64,000 bases of DNA. It comes from Spirochaetaceae bacterium (lineage in GTDB: Bacteria > Spirochaetota > Spirochaetia > DSM-27196 > SKKC01). Below the pieces are notes generated by a model. It searched no databases. It saw nothing but the letters and a program-made list of their open reading frames with translations, and was not told where the DNA came from. The stretch covers positions 1 to 64,000 of the forward strand of contig RECN01000095.1 in NCBI GenBank assembly GCA_007694005.1. The letters are read 5' to 3'. Below, in pieces: positions 42,797 to 50,784 of this stretch (position 1 is its first letter; every line of letters starts with the position of its first letter). Position numbers and translations under genes: made by a program.

Positions 42797-43576
42797 ATGA
42801 TTGGATTTACGATAAAGAAAGCGTTTTTTGACACATGGGACAACCTGCTCGGTGCGGCATTATACAATCTCGGCTTCGTGCTGGTGGCCGCTGTTCCGTT
42901 TCTGGCCCTGGACACCCTCATGGGGGTCGCCGGGGGCCTGCTGTCCATCCTCGGCTGGGCAGCCGGAGTGCTTCTGGTGTTTCTCTATCTCGGCGGGCTC
43001 GCGTTTGTAGCCCGCGACATGACTGACTACACGAGTGTCGGGCCGAAAGCCTTCTGGGGATACATCAAGGAAGCCATGCCGGTCAGCCTTGTCCTCGGCG
43101 GCATATTTCTCGCTCAGGCCTTCATAACCTCGGTGGCGGTACCGGTTTACGCTTCGATGGGGAACATACTCGGCCTCGCTGCTCTGGTCTTCCTGTTCTG
43201 GGCCAGTGTCATCTGGATCCTGTCGAGTCAGTTCGTGTTACCGGTACGAACGCGCCTGAACGCAAAGATCGGCCCGGTACTCAAGAAATCGTTCATGGTG
43301 TTCTTTGACAACACCGGGTTCTCGCTCTTTATGGCCGCCGGTATCATCGCGCTGACAGTGCTCTCGCTTCCTCTGGCCTTTCTGATCCCCGGACCCATGG
43401 GGGTCCTCATCTGGATGCAGACCGGCTTCAAGCTCCGACTCATGAAGTACGATTATCTCGAAGAGCATCCCGACGCGAAACGTTCGGCGATTCCCTGGGA
43501 TGAACTTCTCTACGATGAACGTGAACGGGTCGGGTCAAGGACACTCCGGGGCATGATCTTTCCCTGGAAAGAATAA
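42797..43576 (+). CDS. Polytopic membrane protein, unknown
   Basis: 259 residues with about five to six hydrophobic helices (around 22-42, 48-70, 95-118, 123-148 and 175-205) and a charged cytosolic tail with conserved-looking AIPWDELLYDERERVG. The layout recalls YesL/DUF624 or glycerophosphodiester-phosphodiesterase-associated membrane domains, but I see no decisive motif. GCGAGG lies 6 nt before the ATG. It is divergent from the aldo/keto reductase gene and convergent with the VUT transporter. Confidence 0.72.
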   Translation: MIGFTIKKAFFDTWDNLLGAALYNLGFVLVAAVPFLALDTLMGVAGGLLSILGWAAGVLLVFLYLGGLAFVARDMTDYTSVGPKAFWGYIKEAMPVSLVLGGIFLAQAFITSVAVPVYASMGNILGLAALVFLFWASVIWILSSQFVLPVRTRLNAKIGPVLKKSFMVFFDNTGFSLFMAAGIIALTVLSLPLAFLIPGPMGVLIWMQTGFKLRLMKYDYLEEHPDAKRSAIPWDELLYDERERVGSRTLRGMIFPWKE

Positions 43577-43583
43577 ACACCGT

Positions 43584-44291
43584 TCATGACACGGTATCTG
43601 GCGTTGAGTCGAAGTCCCACTGCACCAGCGGGCGGACCTTTCGACTGATGTAGATCATGGGCGTGTCGAGAACAGCGACCAGGAGTTTCAGCAGGTAGGT
43701 CGTAAGCAGAATTTCCAGAAATACCGAGACAGGAAACACACCGATAAACGCGACAGACGTGAATACAATACTGTCGATTGCCTGGCTTACGGCCGTACTC
43801 AGATTGTTCCGTACCCACAACTTTCCAGGGACACGTCTCCTCCAGAAATCATAGGCCCATACGTCGTGCAGCTGTGCGACGACGTACGCCATAAGGCTTG
43901 CTACGGTAATCCGGGGCAGGAGCGAAAAAATATCACGCAACGGACCCGCCATATAGTCCCCGGCAGCAGGGATGAACTGTATAGCCATAGTCATGAGCAG
44001 GGTCGCCGACACAATCGCAGCAAATCCGATCCATACCGTACGACGGGCCATGCCCGCTCCGTGTCGCTCGTTCAGGATGTCGGTCGCAAGAAATGATGTC
44101 GCGTATACGATATTGCCCAGGGTCGCGGTAAGGCCGAAAAGTTCTACCGTTTTGGTAACCTGAATGTTGGCAATGATACCGGCAAGGGCCACCCATGCGA
44201 TGAGCCCGACCGCACCAAAGACCTTGTACGAGAGCAGTATCAGGGCGAAGTTGAGTAGCAGCATGCCGAGCCAGAGGATTTCGTTAGTCAT
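43584..44291 (-). CDS. VUT-family queuosine precursor transporter (YhhQ type)
   Basis: 235 residues from the ATG at 44291; the GTG at 44303 would lie upstream of the predicted transcription start. About six membrane helices. Diagnostic motifs are the ANIQVTKTVELFGLTATLGN stretch, FLATDILNERHG, and the SQAIDSIVFTSVAFIG segment near the end. Such proteins import preQ0 or preQ1 for tRNA queuosine synthesis. No preQ1 riboswitch fits in the short leader. No que genes are in the window. Confidence 0.88.
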   Translation of the reverse strand: MTNEILWLGMLLLNFALILLSYKVFGAVGLIAWVALAGIIANIQVTKTVELFGLTATLGNIVYATSFLATDILNERHGAGMARRTVWIGFAAIVSATLLMTMAIQFIPAAGDYMAGPLRDIFSLLPRITVASLMAYVVAQLHDVWAYDFWRRRVPGKLWVRNNLSTAVSQAIDSIVFTSVAFIGVFPVSVFLEILLTTYLLKLLVAVLDTPMIYISRKVRPLVQWDFDSTPDTVS

Positions 44292-44303
44292 GATGGAGCG
44301 CAC

Positions 44304-44331
44304 TTTATGCAGACCGGCGCGTACGTGTCAA
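44304..44331 (-). promoter_or_regulatory. Promoter of the VUT transporter gene
   Basis: TTGACA (44331-44326, consensus), 16-nt spacer, CATAAA (44309-44304) on the minus strand. Transcription from about 44297 leaves only a short leader before the ATG at 44291. Confidence 0.55.
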
Positions 44332-44398
44332 TACAATGCGGTTTCCCTGACTCCACAAAATATCCGGCTTCTGTTACCCTGAAGGCTGAGGGGGATAC

Positions 44399-46579
44399 GT
44401 GTCCAAAATAATTCTTGTATCAAACAGACTCAGTGTTTCAGCCCAGCGAACGAACGAGGGATTCAGCTACAATCCAAGCGTTGGTGGTCTCGCCACGGGT
44501 CTGAGTTCGTTCTTTTCCCGATCTGACAGCCTCTGGGTCGGATGGAGTGGCCTCGCAGACGACACGCTTACGCCGGAAGAGCGCGAGGAAGTCGCTGGAA
44601 CACTCCGTACGGAACACAAGAGTGTGGCGGTTTCGCTCTCAAGCCTGGATCTCGATACCTTCTACTACGGTTTCTGCAACAAGGCTATCTGGCCGCTGTT
44701 TCACTACTTTCCCACCTACGTGGACTACGATCCGACACTCTGGGCGGCGTACGAGCGGGTCAATAAGAAGTTCTTCGAAGAACTCCGTCAGGTAATCGAG
44801 CCTGGTGACTTTGTCTGGGTGCACGATTACCAGCTGATGCTGCTTCCCGGCATGATCCGTGAAGAGTTTCCCAACACGCGCATCGGGTTCTTTCTGCATA
44901 TTCCCTTCCCAAGCTATGAGCTGTTCAGGCTCCTGCCCTGGCGCAACGACATTCTGAACGGTCTGCTGGGTTCAGATCTCATAGGCTTTCACACCTATGA
45001 CTACGCGCGGCACTTTCTTTCCAGCGTCCGGCGGCTGCTCGGCATGGATAACAACCTCGGGACGATACAGGGACCAAACAGAATGACAAAGGTTGATGTC
45101 TTCCCCATGGGTATCGACTACGAAAAGTACGCGGCTTCAAGCAGTCTGCCTGAGGTACAGAAAGAAATAGAACGTATCCGGCAATCGGCTCGTGGACGAA
45201 GGATCATATTCAGCGTTGACCGGCTCGATTACTCCAAGGGTATTCCCAACCGAATTCAGGCATTTCATCGATTTCTCGAGCGCTATCCGGATTACCACGG
45301 AAAAGTCGAGCTGATCATGATCGTTGCTCCGTCGCGAACCGAAGTGGAAAGTTACAAGGAGCTGAAGCGCGAGCTCGATGAACTCGTCAGCACCATAAAC
45401 GGTACCTACGGTACGATAGACTGGACGCCAATTCTGTATTTTTACCGGACCTTTCCCTTTGAACAGCTGACAGCCATCTACCGGGTAGCCGAAGTGCTTC
45501 TCGTGACGCCTGTCCGCGATGGGATGAATCTCATTGCGAAAGAATACGTGGCCGCCCGCTCGGACTATCAGGGCACGGTTGTACTTTCGGAGACGGCAGG
45601 CGCTGCACGGGAAATGAGCGAGAGTCTGATCGTCAATCCCAGCGATATGGACGGTATCGCCGAGGCCATCCGCACCGCCCTCGAACTCAGTCCCGAAGAG
45701 CAGGAACAGAACAACCGCCGCATCCACCGACGTCTGTCCCGGTATGACGTGCAGTTCTGGGCTCACGATTTCATGGACAAACTCGAGCTCGCTGGAGAGA
45801 ACCGGGCAAGCCTGCAGAACCGACGACTGCGCGGAGAAAATCGAAAAGACCTCATTGCACAGTACCAGGCTGCAGGGAAGCGGCTTCTGTTCCTCAACTA
45901 CGACGGTACACTCGTCGGTTTTGGAAGCGACCAGACCAAAGGAAAACCCGATGCGGAGCTTCTAAGTACGATAGAGCGTCTCGCTGCGGACAGAAGAAAC
46001 GAGGTCGTTATAGTCTCAAGCCGGAGCCGGGAAGAGCTGGCATCGTGGCTCGGACATCTGGATGTCGGTCTCGTCGCAGGCTACGGAGTCTGGATAAAAC
46101 TCCGTGACGGCGACTGGGAACTGGTCGAACAGCTGAACAATGACTGGATGGATAACATCAGACCCATCCTCGAACGCTACGCAGACCGGACCCCTGGATC
46201 GCGCATCGAGGAGTCAGAATACAGCCTCTCCTGGTCTTACCGGAAAGCGGAGCCGGAGCTCGGTGCTGTACGGGTCAGCGAACTCAGGGATGCGCTGCTG
46301 AGTCTGACCGGCAACCTGAATCTGGCCGTGATCGAGGGACACAACATCCTCGAGGTCAAGAACAGCGACATAAACAAGGGGCGCGCTGCGATGCGCTGGC
46401 TTCACAGTGATGACTGGGATTATGTACTCGCTATTGGTGACGACTGGACCGATGAAGAACTCTTCTCGGTGCTTCCCCCGGACAGCTGGTCTATCAAGGT
46501 AGGAGTCGACCTCTCAAGGGCTCACTGGTTTCTCAAGAACGAGAAGCAGGTCCGGGAGCTGCTGCACGAACTTGTTTGA
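44399..46579 (+). CDS. otsA: Trehalose-6-phosphate synthase fused to a phosphatase-like domain
   Basis: 726 residues. The GT20 synthase domain (1-470) is intact: WVHDYQLMLLPGMIRE, FFLHIPFPSYELFRLLPW, DRLDYSKGIPNRIQAF and TPVRDGMNLIAKEYVA. It joins UDP-glucose and glucose-6-phosphate. The C-terminal HAD domain (490-726) resembles trehalose-6-phosphate phosphatase and keeps GDDWTDEELF, but motif I reads FLNYDGTL: the nucleophile Asp is Asn at 500. Motif II is VSSRSREEL. Phosphatase activity is therefore doubtful, and the domain may be regulatory. GTG start behind GAGGGGG. Trehalose is an osmolyte or stress protectant. Confidence 0.93.
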   Translation: MSKIILVSNRLSVSAQRTNEGFSYNPSVGGLATGLSSFFSRSDSLWVGWSGLADDTLTPEEREEVAGTLRTEHKSVAVSLSSLDLDTFYYGFCNKAIWPLFHYFPTYVDYDPTLWAAYERVNKKFFEELRQVIEPGDFVWVHDYQLMLLPGMIREEFPNTRIGFFLHIPFPSYELFRLLPWRNDILNGLLGSDLIGFHTYDYARHFLSSVRRLLGMDNNLGTIQGPNRMTKVDVFPMGIDYEKYAASSSLPEVQKEIERIRQSARGRRIIFSVDRLDYSKGIPNRIQAFHRFLERYPDYHGKVELIMIVAPSRTEVESYKELKRELDELVSTINGTYGTIDWTPILYFYRTFPFEQLTAIYRVAEVLLVTPVRDGMNLIAKEYVAARSDYQGTVVLSETAGAAREMSESLIVNPSDMDGIAEAIRTALELSPEEQEQNNRRIHRRLSRYDVQFWAHDFMDKLELAGENRASLQNRRLRGENRKDLIAQYQAAGKRLLFLNYDGTLVGFGSDQTKGKPDAELLSTIERLAADRRNEVVIVSSRSREELASWLGHLDVGLVAGYGVWIKLRDGDWELVEQLNNDWMDNIRPILERYADRTPGSRIEESEYSLSWSYRKAEPELGAVRVSELRDALLSLTGNLNLAVIEGHNILEVKNSDINKGRAAMRWLHSDDWDYVLAIGDDWTDEELFSVLPPDSWSIKVGVDLSRAHWFLKNEKQVRELLHELV

Positions 46580-47353
46580 TTACCGTGGCTGCCGCTCAGC
46601 GATGAGGCGGAGTCCGTTGAGGGTGAGCCAGGGATCAACCGCCTCGAAAGTCCGAACGAGCGGAGCAACGACGTCGGCCAGACCGCCGGTTGCGAGCGCC
46701 TTGACCTCGCAGCCGAGATGGTCCGAGAATCGGCCTATCATTCCTTCGACCATAGACGCATAACCGTACACAATACCTGCCTGTATGGCGTGGACGGTGT
46801 TCGTGCCGAAGGGTTTCGGAGGAGCCGCAAGTTCTATCTGAGGAAGCTGCGCTGTTCCTTCGCTCAAAGCCAGTGATGCTTTCATGAGCCCGGGGGCAAT
46901 ACTGGCCCCGAGAATACGGCCTTTGGCATCGACCAGAGTGGTCGAGAGTGCGGTCCCGAAGTCAAAAACCGCACACGTGCAGCCCTGTACGTAGTCCTGA
47001 GAGGAAACAGCATTTGCAATGAGATCCGCTCCGATTTCGTGCCGGTTATCGATGGCAATCTCAAGCCATGGAACCGAATCCGCACCTACCACGTGAACGT
47101 CGGCGTTGAACAGAGCCCGTACAGACCTCACCAGGGGCGAGAGCAGCGGTGGCACGACACACCCGATGACAACGGTCGAAATCTGTGTTGTTTCCAGGTG
47201 AGAGTCCCGGAACAGCCCCGCGAGAACGACTCTCAACTCGTCAGCTGTTCGCGGTGGAAGCGTCGAAAGCCGCCAGTGTGCAGCAAGCGTCCGGGCATCG
47301 TCATACACACCTAATACGATATTAGAGTTCCCAACATCTACCGCAAGTATCAT
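46580..47353 (-). CDS. coaX: Type III pantothenate kinase
   Basis: 257 residues from the ATG at 47353, preceded by GAAGGA; an ATG nine nt upstream overlaps that signal. ASKHA-fold motifs: ILAVDVGNSNIVLGVY (phosphate loop), HEIGADLIANAV (catalytic Asp) and FDFGTALSTTLVDAKG, then GASIAPGLMKASLALSEGTA. It catalyses the first step of coenzyme A synthesis, is not inhibited by CoA and needs a monovalent cation. Adjacent to the trehalose gene stop with no gap, convergent. No birA is fused or adjacent, although the two are often paired. Confidence 0.94.
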   Translation of the reverse strand: MILAVDVGNSNIVLGVYDDARTLAAHWRLSTLPPRTADELRVVLAGLFRDSHLETTQISTVVIGCVVPPLLSPLVRSVRALFNADVHVVGADSVPWLEIAIDNRHEIGADLIANAVSSQDYVQGCTCAVFDFGTALSTTLVDAKGRILGASIAPGLMKASLALSEGTAQLPQIELAAPPKPFGTNTVHAIQAGIVYGYASMVEGMIGRFSDHLGCEVKALATGGLADVVAPLVRTFEAVDPWLTLNGLRLIAERQPR

Positions 47354-47387
47354 ATTACGCATCCTTCAACGGTCTGAATGGCTTTAC

Positions 47388-47416
47388 TTGTAAGCATCGG
47401 TCGCGCGCGCTATGCT
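47388..47416 (+). promoter_or_regulatory. Candidate promoter of the 149-residue gene (leaderless geometry)
   Basis: TTGTAA (47388-47393), 17-nt spacer, TATGCT (47411-47416). Nine nt lie between the -10 box and the ATG at 47426, and there is no Shine-Dalgarno. Confidence 0.42.
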
Positions 47417-47425
47417 CGATAGAAC

Positions 47426-47875
47426 ATGGCCGATACGCCCAACGTCGCGAAACACTTACGAGGCCCCAACGCATACTATCACGTTACGTGGTCACCGGTC
47501 GTACGCGCCGTACGACACGATATCATTCGTGTCGTCCCCGCGGTGGCGGGCCTGTTCGAGCTCTTTGTGCTCGACACCGGACGGACGCTCAACCCCATAC
47601 GCACAAGCGGTGCATGGTACGGGGGCCTGCGAAGCACGCTTCGTGAACTTGCAGACCCTCAGACCTGCCGCGACAAACGTGTCCGGTCATTTCTCGCGCG
47701 CAATAAACTATACTACCGATTCAGCACCTGTGACTCTCATGAAGATATGCAGGACGTTCTGGCATGCATCGCTGCGGTCCGCCCCCGGTCGGTCCAGGAG
47801 GCGACCCCGTCCGGTCGATACGAGGGTCTTTTTCTCAGAGAGTCCGCGATAGGCGGAATGGTTCGCATAGACTAA
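47426..47875 (+). CDS. Hypothetical protein, 149 residues
   Basis: Not recognised. Soluble, basic, with no signal or membrane segment. The segment VTWSPVVRAVRHDIIRVVPA and the strand-rich LFELFVLDTGRTLNPIRTSG followed by GAWYGGLRSTLRELADP suggest a compact alpha/beta fold. A distant thought is a GIY-YIG- or RNA-binding-like arrangement, but the catalytic pattern is not present. It stands alone, divergent from coaX and convergent with the HD gene (4-bp overlap of stops). A candidate promoter and a reasonable frame support expression. Confidence 0.6.
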   Translation: MADTPNVAKHLRGPNAYYHVTWSPVVRAVRHDIIRVVPAVAGLFELFVLDTGRTLNPIRTSGAWYGGLRSTLRELADPQTCRDKRVRSFLARNKLYYRFSTCDSHEDMQDVLACIAAVRPRSVQEATPSGRYEGLFLRESAIGGMVRID

Positions 47876-48456
47876 CGTGCTGTTCCATCGAGACCGAGTT
47901 CTCTGGCAGCGTTCCGCATTCCCTGTATGGTCTGATCGATTACCTCGGACAGCTCCATACCGATCATTTCGGCCCCCTGCGCTATGACCTCACGGTTCGC
48001 ACCGGCAGCGAAACTCTTCTCTTTCCACTTCTTTTTCACCGATTTCACGTTCAGGTCATGAAGACTCTTCGACGGACGAACGAGTGCCGTTGCCGTAATC
48101 AGACCGGTCAGCTCGTCTATCGTGTACAGAACCTTCTCCATTCTGAGGACCGGCTCTACGTCGGTGCACATGCCCCATGCATGACTGAGGACAGCATGAA
48201 TGTAGTCTTCGGGCCAGCCGGCATCCTCGAGCCACCGTTTGGTGTACACACAATGCTCCTCGGGATGCTCTTCCCAGTCGAGGTCGTGCACCAGACCGAT
48301 GACACCCCATTTTTCGGGGTCGTCTCCGTCCTGTACCGCGAAGTGCCTCATGACAGCCTCGACGAACAGGCTGTGTCGCCTCAGGTTCTCGTCATGTATG
48401 TGGCTGTGAACCAGCGCAAGCGCCTCTTCGCGGTCGGGTATATGCTGATCAGTCAA
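47872..48456 (-). CDS. HD-domain phosphohydrolase-like protein
   Basis: 194 residues from a TTG at 48456. That start is chosen because a perfect AGGAGG lies 6 nt before it; the GTG at 48480 would put the signal inside the gene. The HD signature is present: RRHSLFVEAVMRHFA (first His), VIGLVHDLDWEEHPEEH (His-Asp) and the following IHAVLSHAWG. Family members hydrolyse nucleotides or other phosphoesters with divalent metal; the substrate is unknown. The start overlaps the asparaginase stop by 8 nt, so the two are coupled. Confidence 0.86.
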   Translation of the reverse strand: MTDQHIPDREEALALVHSHIHDENLRRHSLFVEAVMRHFAVQDGDDPEKWGVIGLVHDLDWEEHPEEHCVYTKRWLEDAGWPEDYIHAVLSHAWGMCTDVEPVLRMEKVLYTIDELTGLITATALVRPSKSLHDLNVKSVKKKWKEKSFAAGANREVIAQGAEMIGMELSEVIDQTIQGMRNAARELGLDGTAR

Positions 48457-48949
48457 TCGTAACCTCCTCAAAAACTCCACGTTCCCTGTTTTTTCTTACT
48501 CGTGCGGACTCATAGATGCGGCCGTGCATGCTGATGTACACGCCTCGCGGGAGCAGTTGCGCTGCCGTTACCGCGGCACCGAGGTTAAACAGAGCGTCAC
48601 TCCCTGTCACCGCGTACGGAATCATTGCACCGGTCAGTACAACCGTCCGGTCGAGACCTGCTTCGGCGATAACCGCAGCGGTTTCAACCATGGTATCTGT
48701 TCCATGCGTGATGACTATTTTACGTTCGGGTGATGCAGCACAGGCGTCACGGACGGCGTAGCGGTCTTCATCTCCCATCTGCAGACTGTCAAGAAGCCAA
48801 AAAATCTCAAGTACAAGAGGTACGGTGCAGCGCACTGATTCAAGGATAGCCGGAAGATGCGTGCGGCTCAGAGTAAGCTCGCCCTTCAGCGAATCGTAGG
48901 CCTTATCGAAGGTCCCGCCGGTTATAATGACGCGAAGTGCTTCATGCAT
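48449..48949 (-). CDS. Short asparaginase-domain protein
   Basis: 166 residues that match only the N-terminal domain of L-asparaginases. RVIITGGTFDK contains the nucleophile Thr, and ITHGTDTMVETA supplies the second Thr and Asp-Thr pair. TVVLTGAMIPYAVTGSDALF continues the family pattern. The normal C-terminal domain of about 150 residues is absent; short stand-alone versions occur elsewhere and may be true enzymes or amidases with another substrate. No frameshift or downstream remnant is seen: the HD gene follows immediately, starting inside its last codons. Confidence 0.82.
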   Translation of the reverse strand: MHEALRVIITGGTFDKAYDSLKGELTLSRTHLPAILESVRCTVPLVLEIFWLLDSLQMGDEDRYAVRDACAASPERKIVITHGTDTMVETAAVIAEAGLDRTVVLTGAMIPYAVTGSDALFNLGAAVTAAQLLPRGVYISMHGRIYESARVRKNRERGVFEEVTID

Positions 48950-48960
48950 GTGCCGCTGCC

Positions 48961-49509
48961 CTACTCGGTCTGAAAGTTAAAGAAGTTGATGACCAGACGT
49001 TGAAACGGAACGATATGGCGTATTTCCGCTCTATGCACTATCTCGAGAACCAGATCGGGGTTCGTACTGGAATCAGCCTCCACTTCCCGGCCTATATTCC
49101 AGATAAAAACCTTCCCGGTCTGACCAGCCTCAATCATGGCGTCCCGGTACAAGCAAAACAGGGCACTGTACCAGCCCTCGCTGAATGGAGCACTTATGTC
49201 CGACACGGACTCATACTCGCTCAGCCGGGACTCGAAGGCTTCAGACAGACGATCAGGATGCACGGTACCGAACTCGGACAGAAGTCTCCCCTTCACCGAA
49301 GCCTTCATAGCCTCGACGATCTCATCATCAACAGAAAAATACGGAAGAATGGACCCGGTGCGGGCAAAGAGGAACACGACCGTCTCGAAGTACTGCAGCG
49401 AGAGATTCAGAGGTATGCGGTCGGCCTGGTCAAACTCGTAGGTAACCTCATCAGCATAGTCAAAGAGAAAACCTCCGAAGGCTTCGGCGAAATCGTCCTG
49501 GTGTTCCAT
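48961..49509 (-). CDS. Hypothetical protein (start uncertain)
   Basis: 182 residues from the ATG at 49509, for which no Shine-Dalgarno is visible. Soluble, acidic and mixed alpha/beta: FGGFLFDYADEVTYEFDQAD, FETVVFLFARTGSILPYF, FIWNIGREVEADSSTNPDL. Not recognised. In frame just upstream is CVEQTVRCASCGATLW, which looks like a zinc knuckle (CxxC), but no ATG/GTG/TTG precedes it until inside the methyltransferase gene (ATG at 49632). The true protein may therefore be longer. It lies between the methyltransferase and asparaginase genes in a tight run. Confidence 0.58.
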   Translation of the reverse strand: MEHQDDFAEAFGGFLFDYADEVTYEFDQADRIPLNLSLQYFETVVFLFARTGSILPYFSVDDEIVEAMKASVKGRLLSEFGTVHPDRLSEAFESRLSEYESVSDISAPFSEGWYSALFCLYRDAMIEAGQTGKVFIWNIGREVEADSSTNPDLVLEIVHRAEIRHIVPFQRLVINFFNFQTE

Positions 49510-49565
49510 CACCCATAAAGTAGCACCGCACGAGGCACATCGTACAGTCTGCTCAACACAAGGCT

Positions 49566-50783
49566 TTATCGGATCCGCAACACCAGACCACGGAGTCCAC
49601 GGCTGCGACTCCGGCTGTGAACCGACGCCCATCGCTGCCGCTCTATCCTGCTGACCTCGGCTGAATTGCCGGCGACCACCATGGAAATCGACATTCCCGA
49701 CAGATCCTCGCAGAAGCGATCGAGCTCCGATCGTGCCCCCGATGAGAGCGAGGCGTCTATCGACAGAACAATGACCGAGCCCTCCTGAACCGAAGACTGA
49801 AGAGCACGGATCGATGATGAAAGAAGCGCGGAAACCGGCACGCGCGTGCGACGACTTCTGTTCTGCAGCAGGGTCTCGTGAACTGCCATTATGCACAAGG
49901 CATCGTCGGTCCCAACGGTAAGCGGTCGGCCTCCGAAGCTTTTCCGAACCCACGATGGAAGCAGTCCGCTCCCCGGATTCCAGAACATCAACGGGGCGGT
50001 CGCGTCAAACGAGCGAAGCATCTTTGCGAGCATGAGCGTCTGGAACGACGGTGTCTCAAACTCACCGAGCCCCCAGATCCCCTGCTGCCGTAAAGACGTC
50101 GATTCTATCGTATGCAAAACAGGAGTTCCCCTGTGATACGTTGATGCAGCATTTCGGGTAAGCGCCGTGTTCACGCGATCCCCCGGCGACGCCAGAAAGA
50201 CGGTATGACCAGCGTGCGGAAAGACCCGAAGCTCAGCTACATCCAGACGGCGAAGCTCGGCTTCGGTCTCCGTTGCAAGAGCCTTTACAAGCACAAAGGC
50301 ACACAGACCGCCCGGTGTACACGAAGCGAGTGCGTGCTGCAGCAGAAGCGTGCGCACGGGCTGTCCTGCTTTTGCCGGGACGTTGGACAGTACAAGATCA
50401 AAGACTGCCGACGGGAGCCCACCGGCGCCAACCGCGCGGCAGAAACTCCCCGCGATCGCTGCAAGCCCGTTCTGCTCCGCGTTAAACTCGGCAAACGCTG
50501 CCGCCAGTGCGCTGCGGTCCTCCATCACAAGTCGCTCTGCATTGAACTCGCGGGCGGCCACGATGCCGAGCACCCCGGTTCCACAGCCGATGTCGTACAC
50601 AGCTCCTGCGGTGTCTATCGCGCTGTTCTGAAGCTCCTGCAACAGGAGGCGGCTGCCGGGATCAATCTCATGGCTCGAAAATAGATCCTGCGACAGCGCA
50701 AAGCGATACTCTGTCCGGCGGAACCGAAACGGCAGTGTCTGGTGTATACGACCGGCTATATCCTTCCGGCTCCAGGAACTCAT
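49566..50783 (-). CDS. Class I SAM-dependent methyltransferase (MTS/RsmC-like)
   Basis: 405 residues from the ATG at 50783, which starts 1 nt after the aminopeptidase stop. The SAM site is YDIGCGTGVLGIVAA (about 62-76), followed by an acidic LVMEDRSALAAAF. The substrate loop reads LVLSNVPAKAGQPV, where N6/N2-methylases of the RsmC/RlmG type have NPPF. The C-terminal half (about 210-405) is a second, less conserved domain of the same broad fold. A role in rRNA base methylation is possible; the NVPA variant makes the target uncertain. Confidence 0.78.
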   Translation of the reverse strand: MSSWSRKDIAGRIHQTLPFRFRRTEYRFALSQDLFSSHEIDPGSRLLLQELQNSAIDTAGAVYDIGCGTGVLGIVAAREFNAERLVMEDRSALAAAFAEFNAEQNGLAAIAGSFCRAVGAGGLPSAVFDLVLSNVPAKAGQPVRTLLLQHALASCTPGGLCAFVLVKALATETEAELRRLDVAELRVFPHAGHTVFLASPGDRVNTALTRNAASTYHRGTPVLHTIESTSLRQQGIWGLGEFETPSFQTLMLAKMLRSFDATAPLMFWNPGSGLLPSWVRKSFGGRPLTVGTDDALCIMAVHETLLQNRSRRTRVPVSALLSSSIRALQSSVQEGSVIVLSIDASLSSGARSELDRFCEDLSGMSISMVVAGNSAEVSRIERQRWASVHSRSRSRGLRGLVLRIR

Positions 50784-50784
50784 T

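Noticed and set aside
41724-42948. Longer aldo/keto reductase frame reaching 42948
   Set aside because: AKR homology starts at MKHRVLGKTGW (42681). The extra codons overlap the start of the divergent membrane protein gene at 42797.
44304-44398. preQ1 riboswitch before the VUT transporter
   Set aside because: A consensus promoter lies at 44304-44331, leaving a leader of about 6 nt, too short for a riboswitch.
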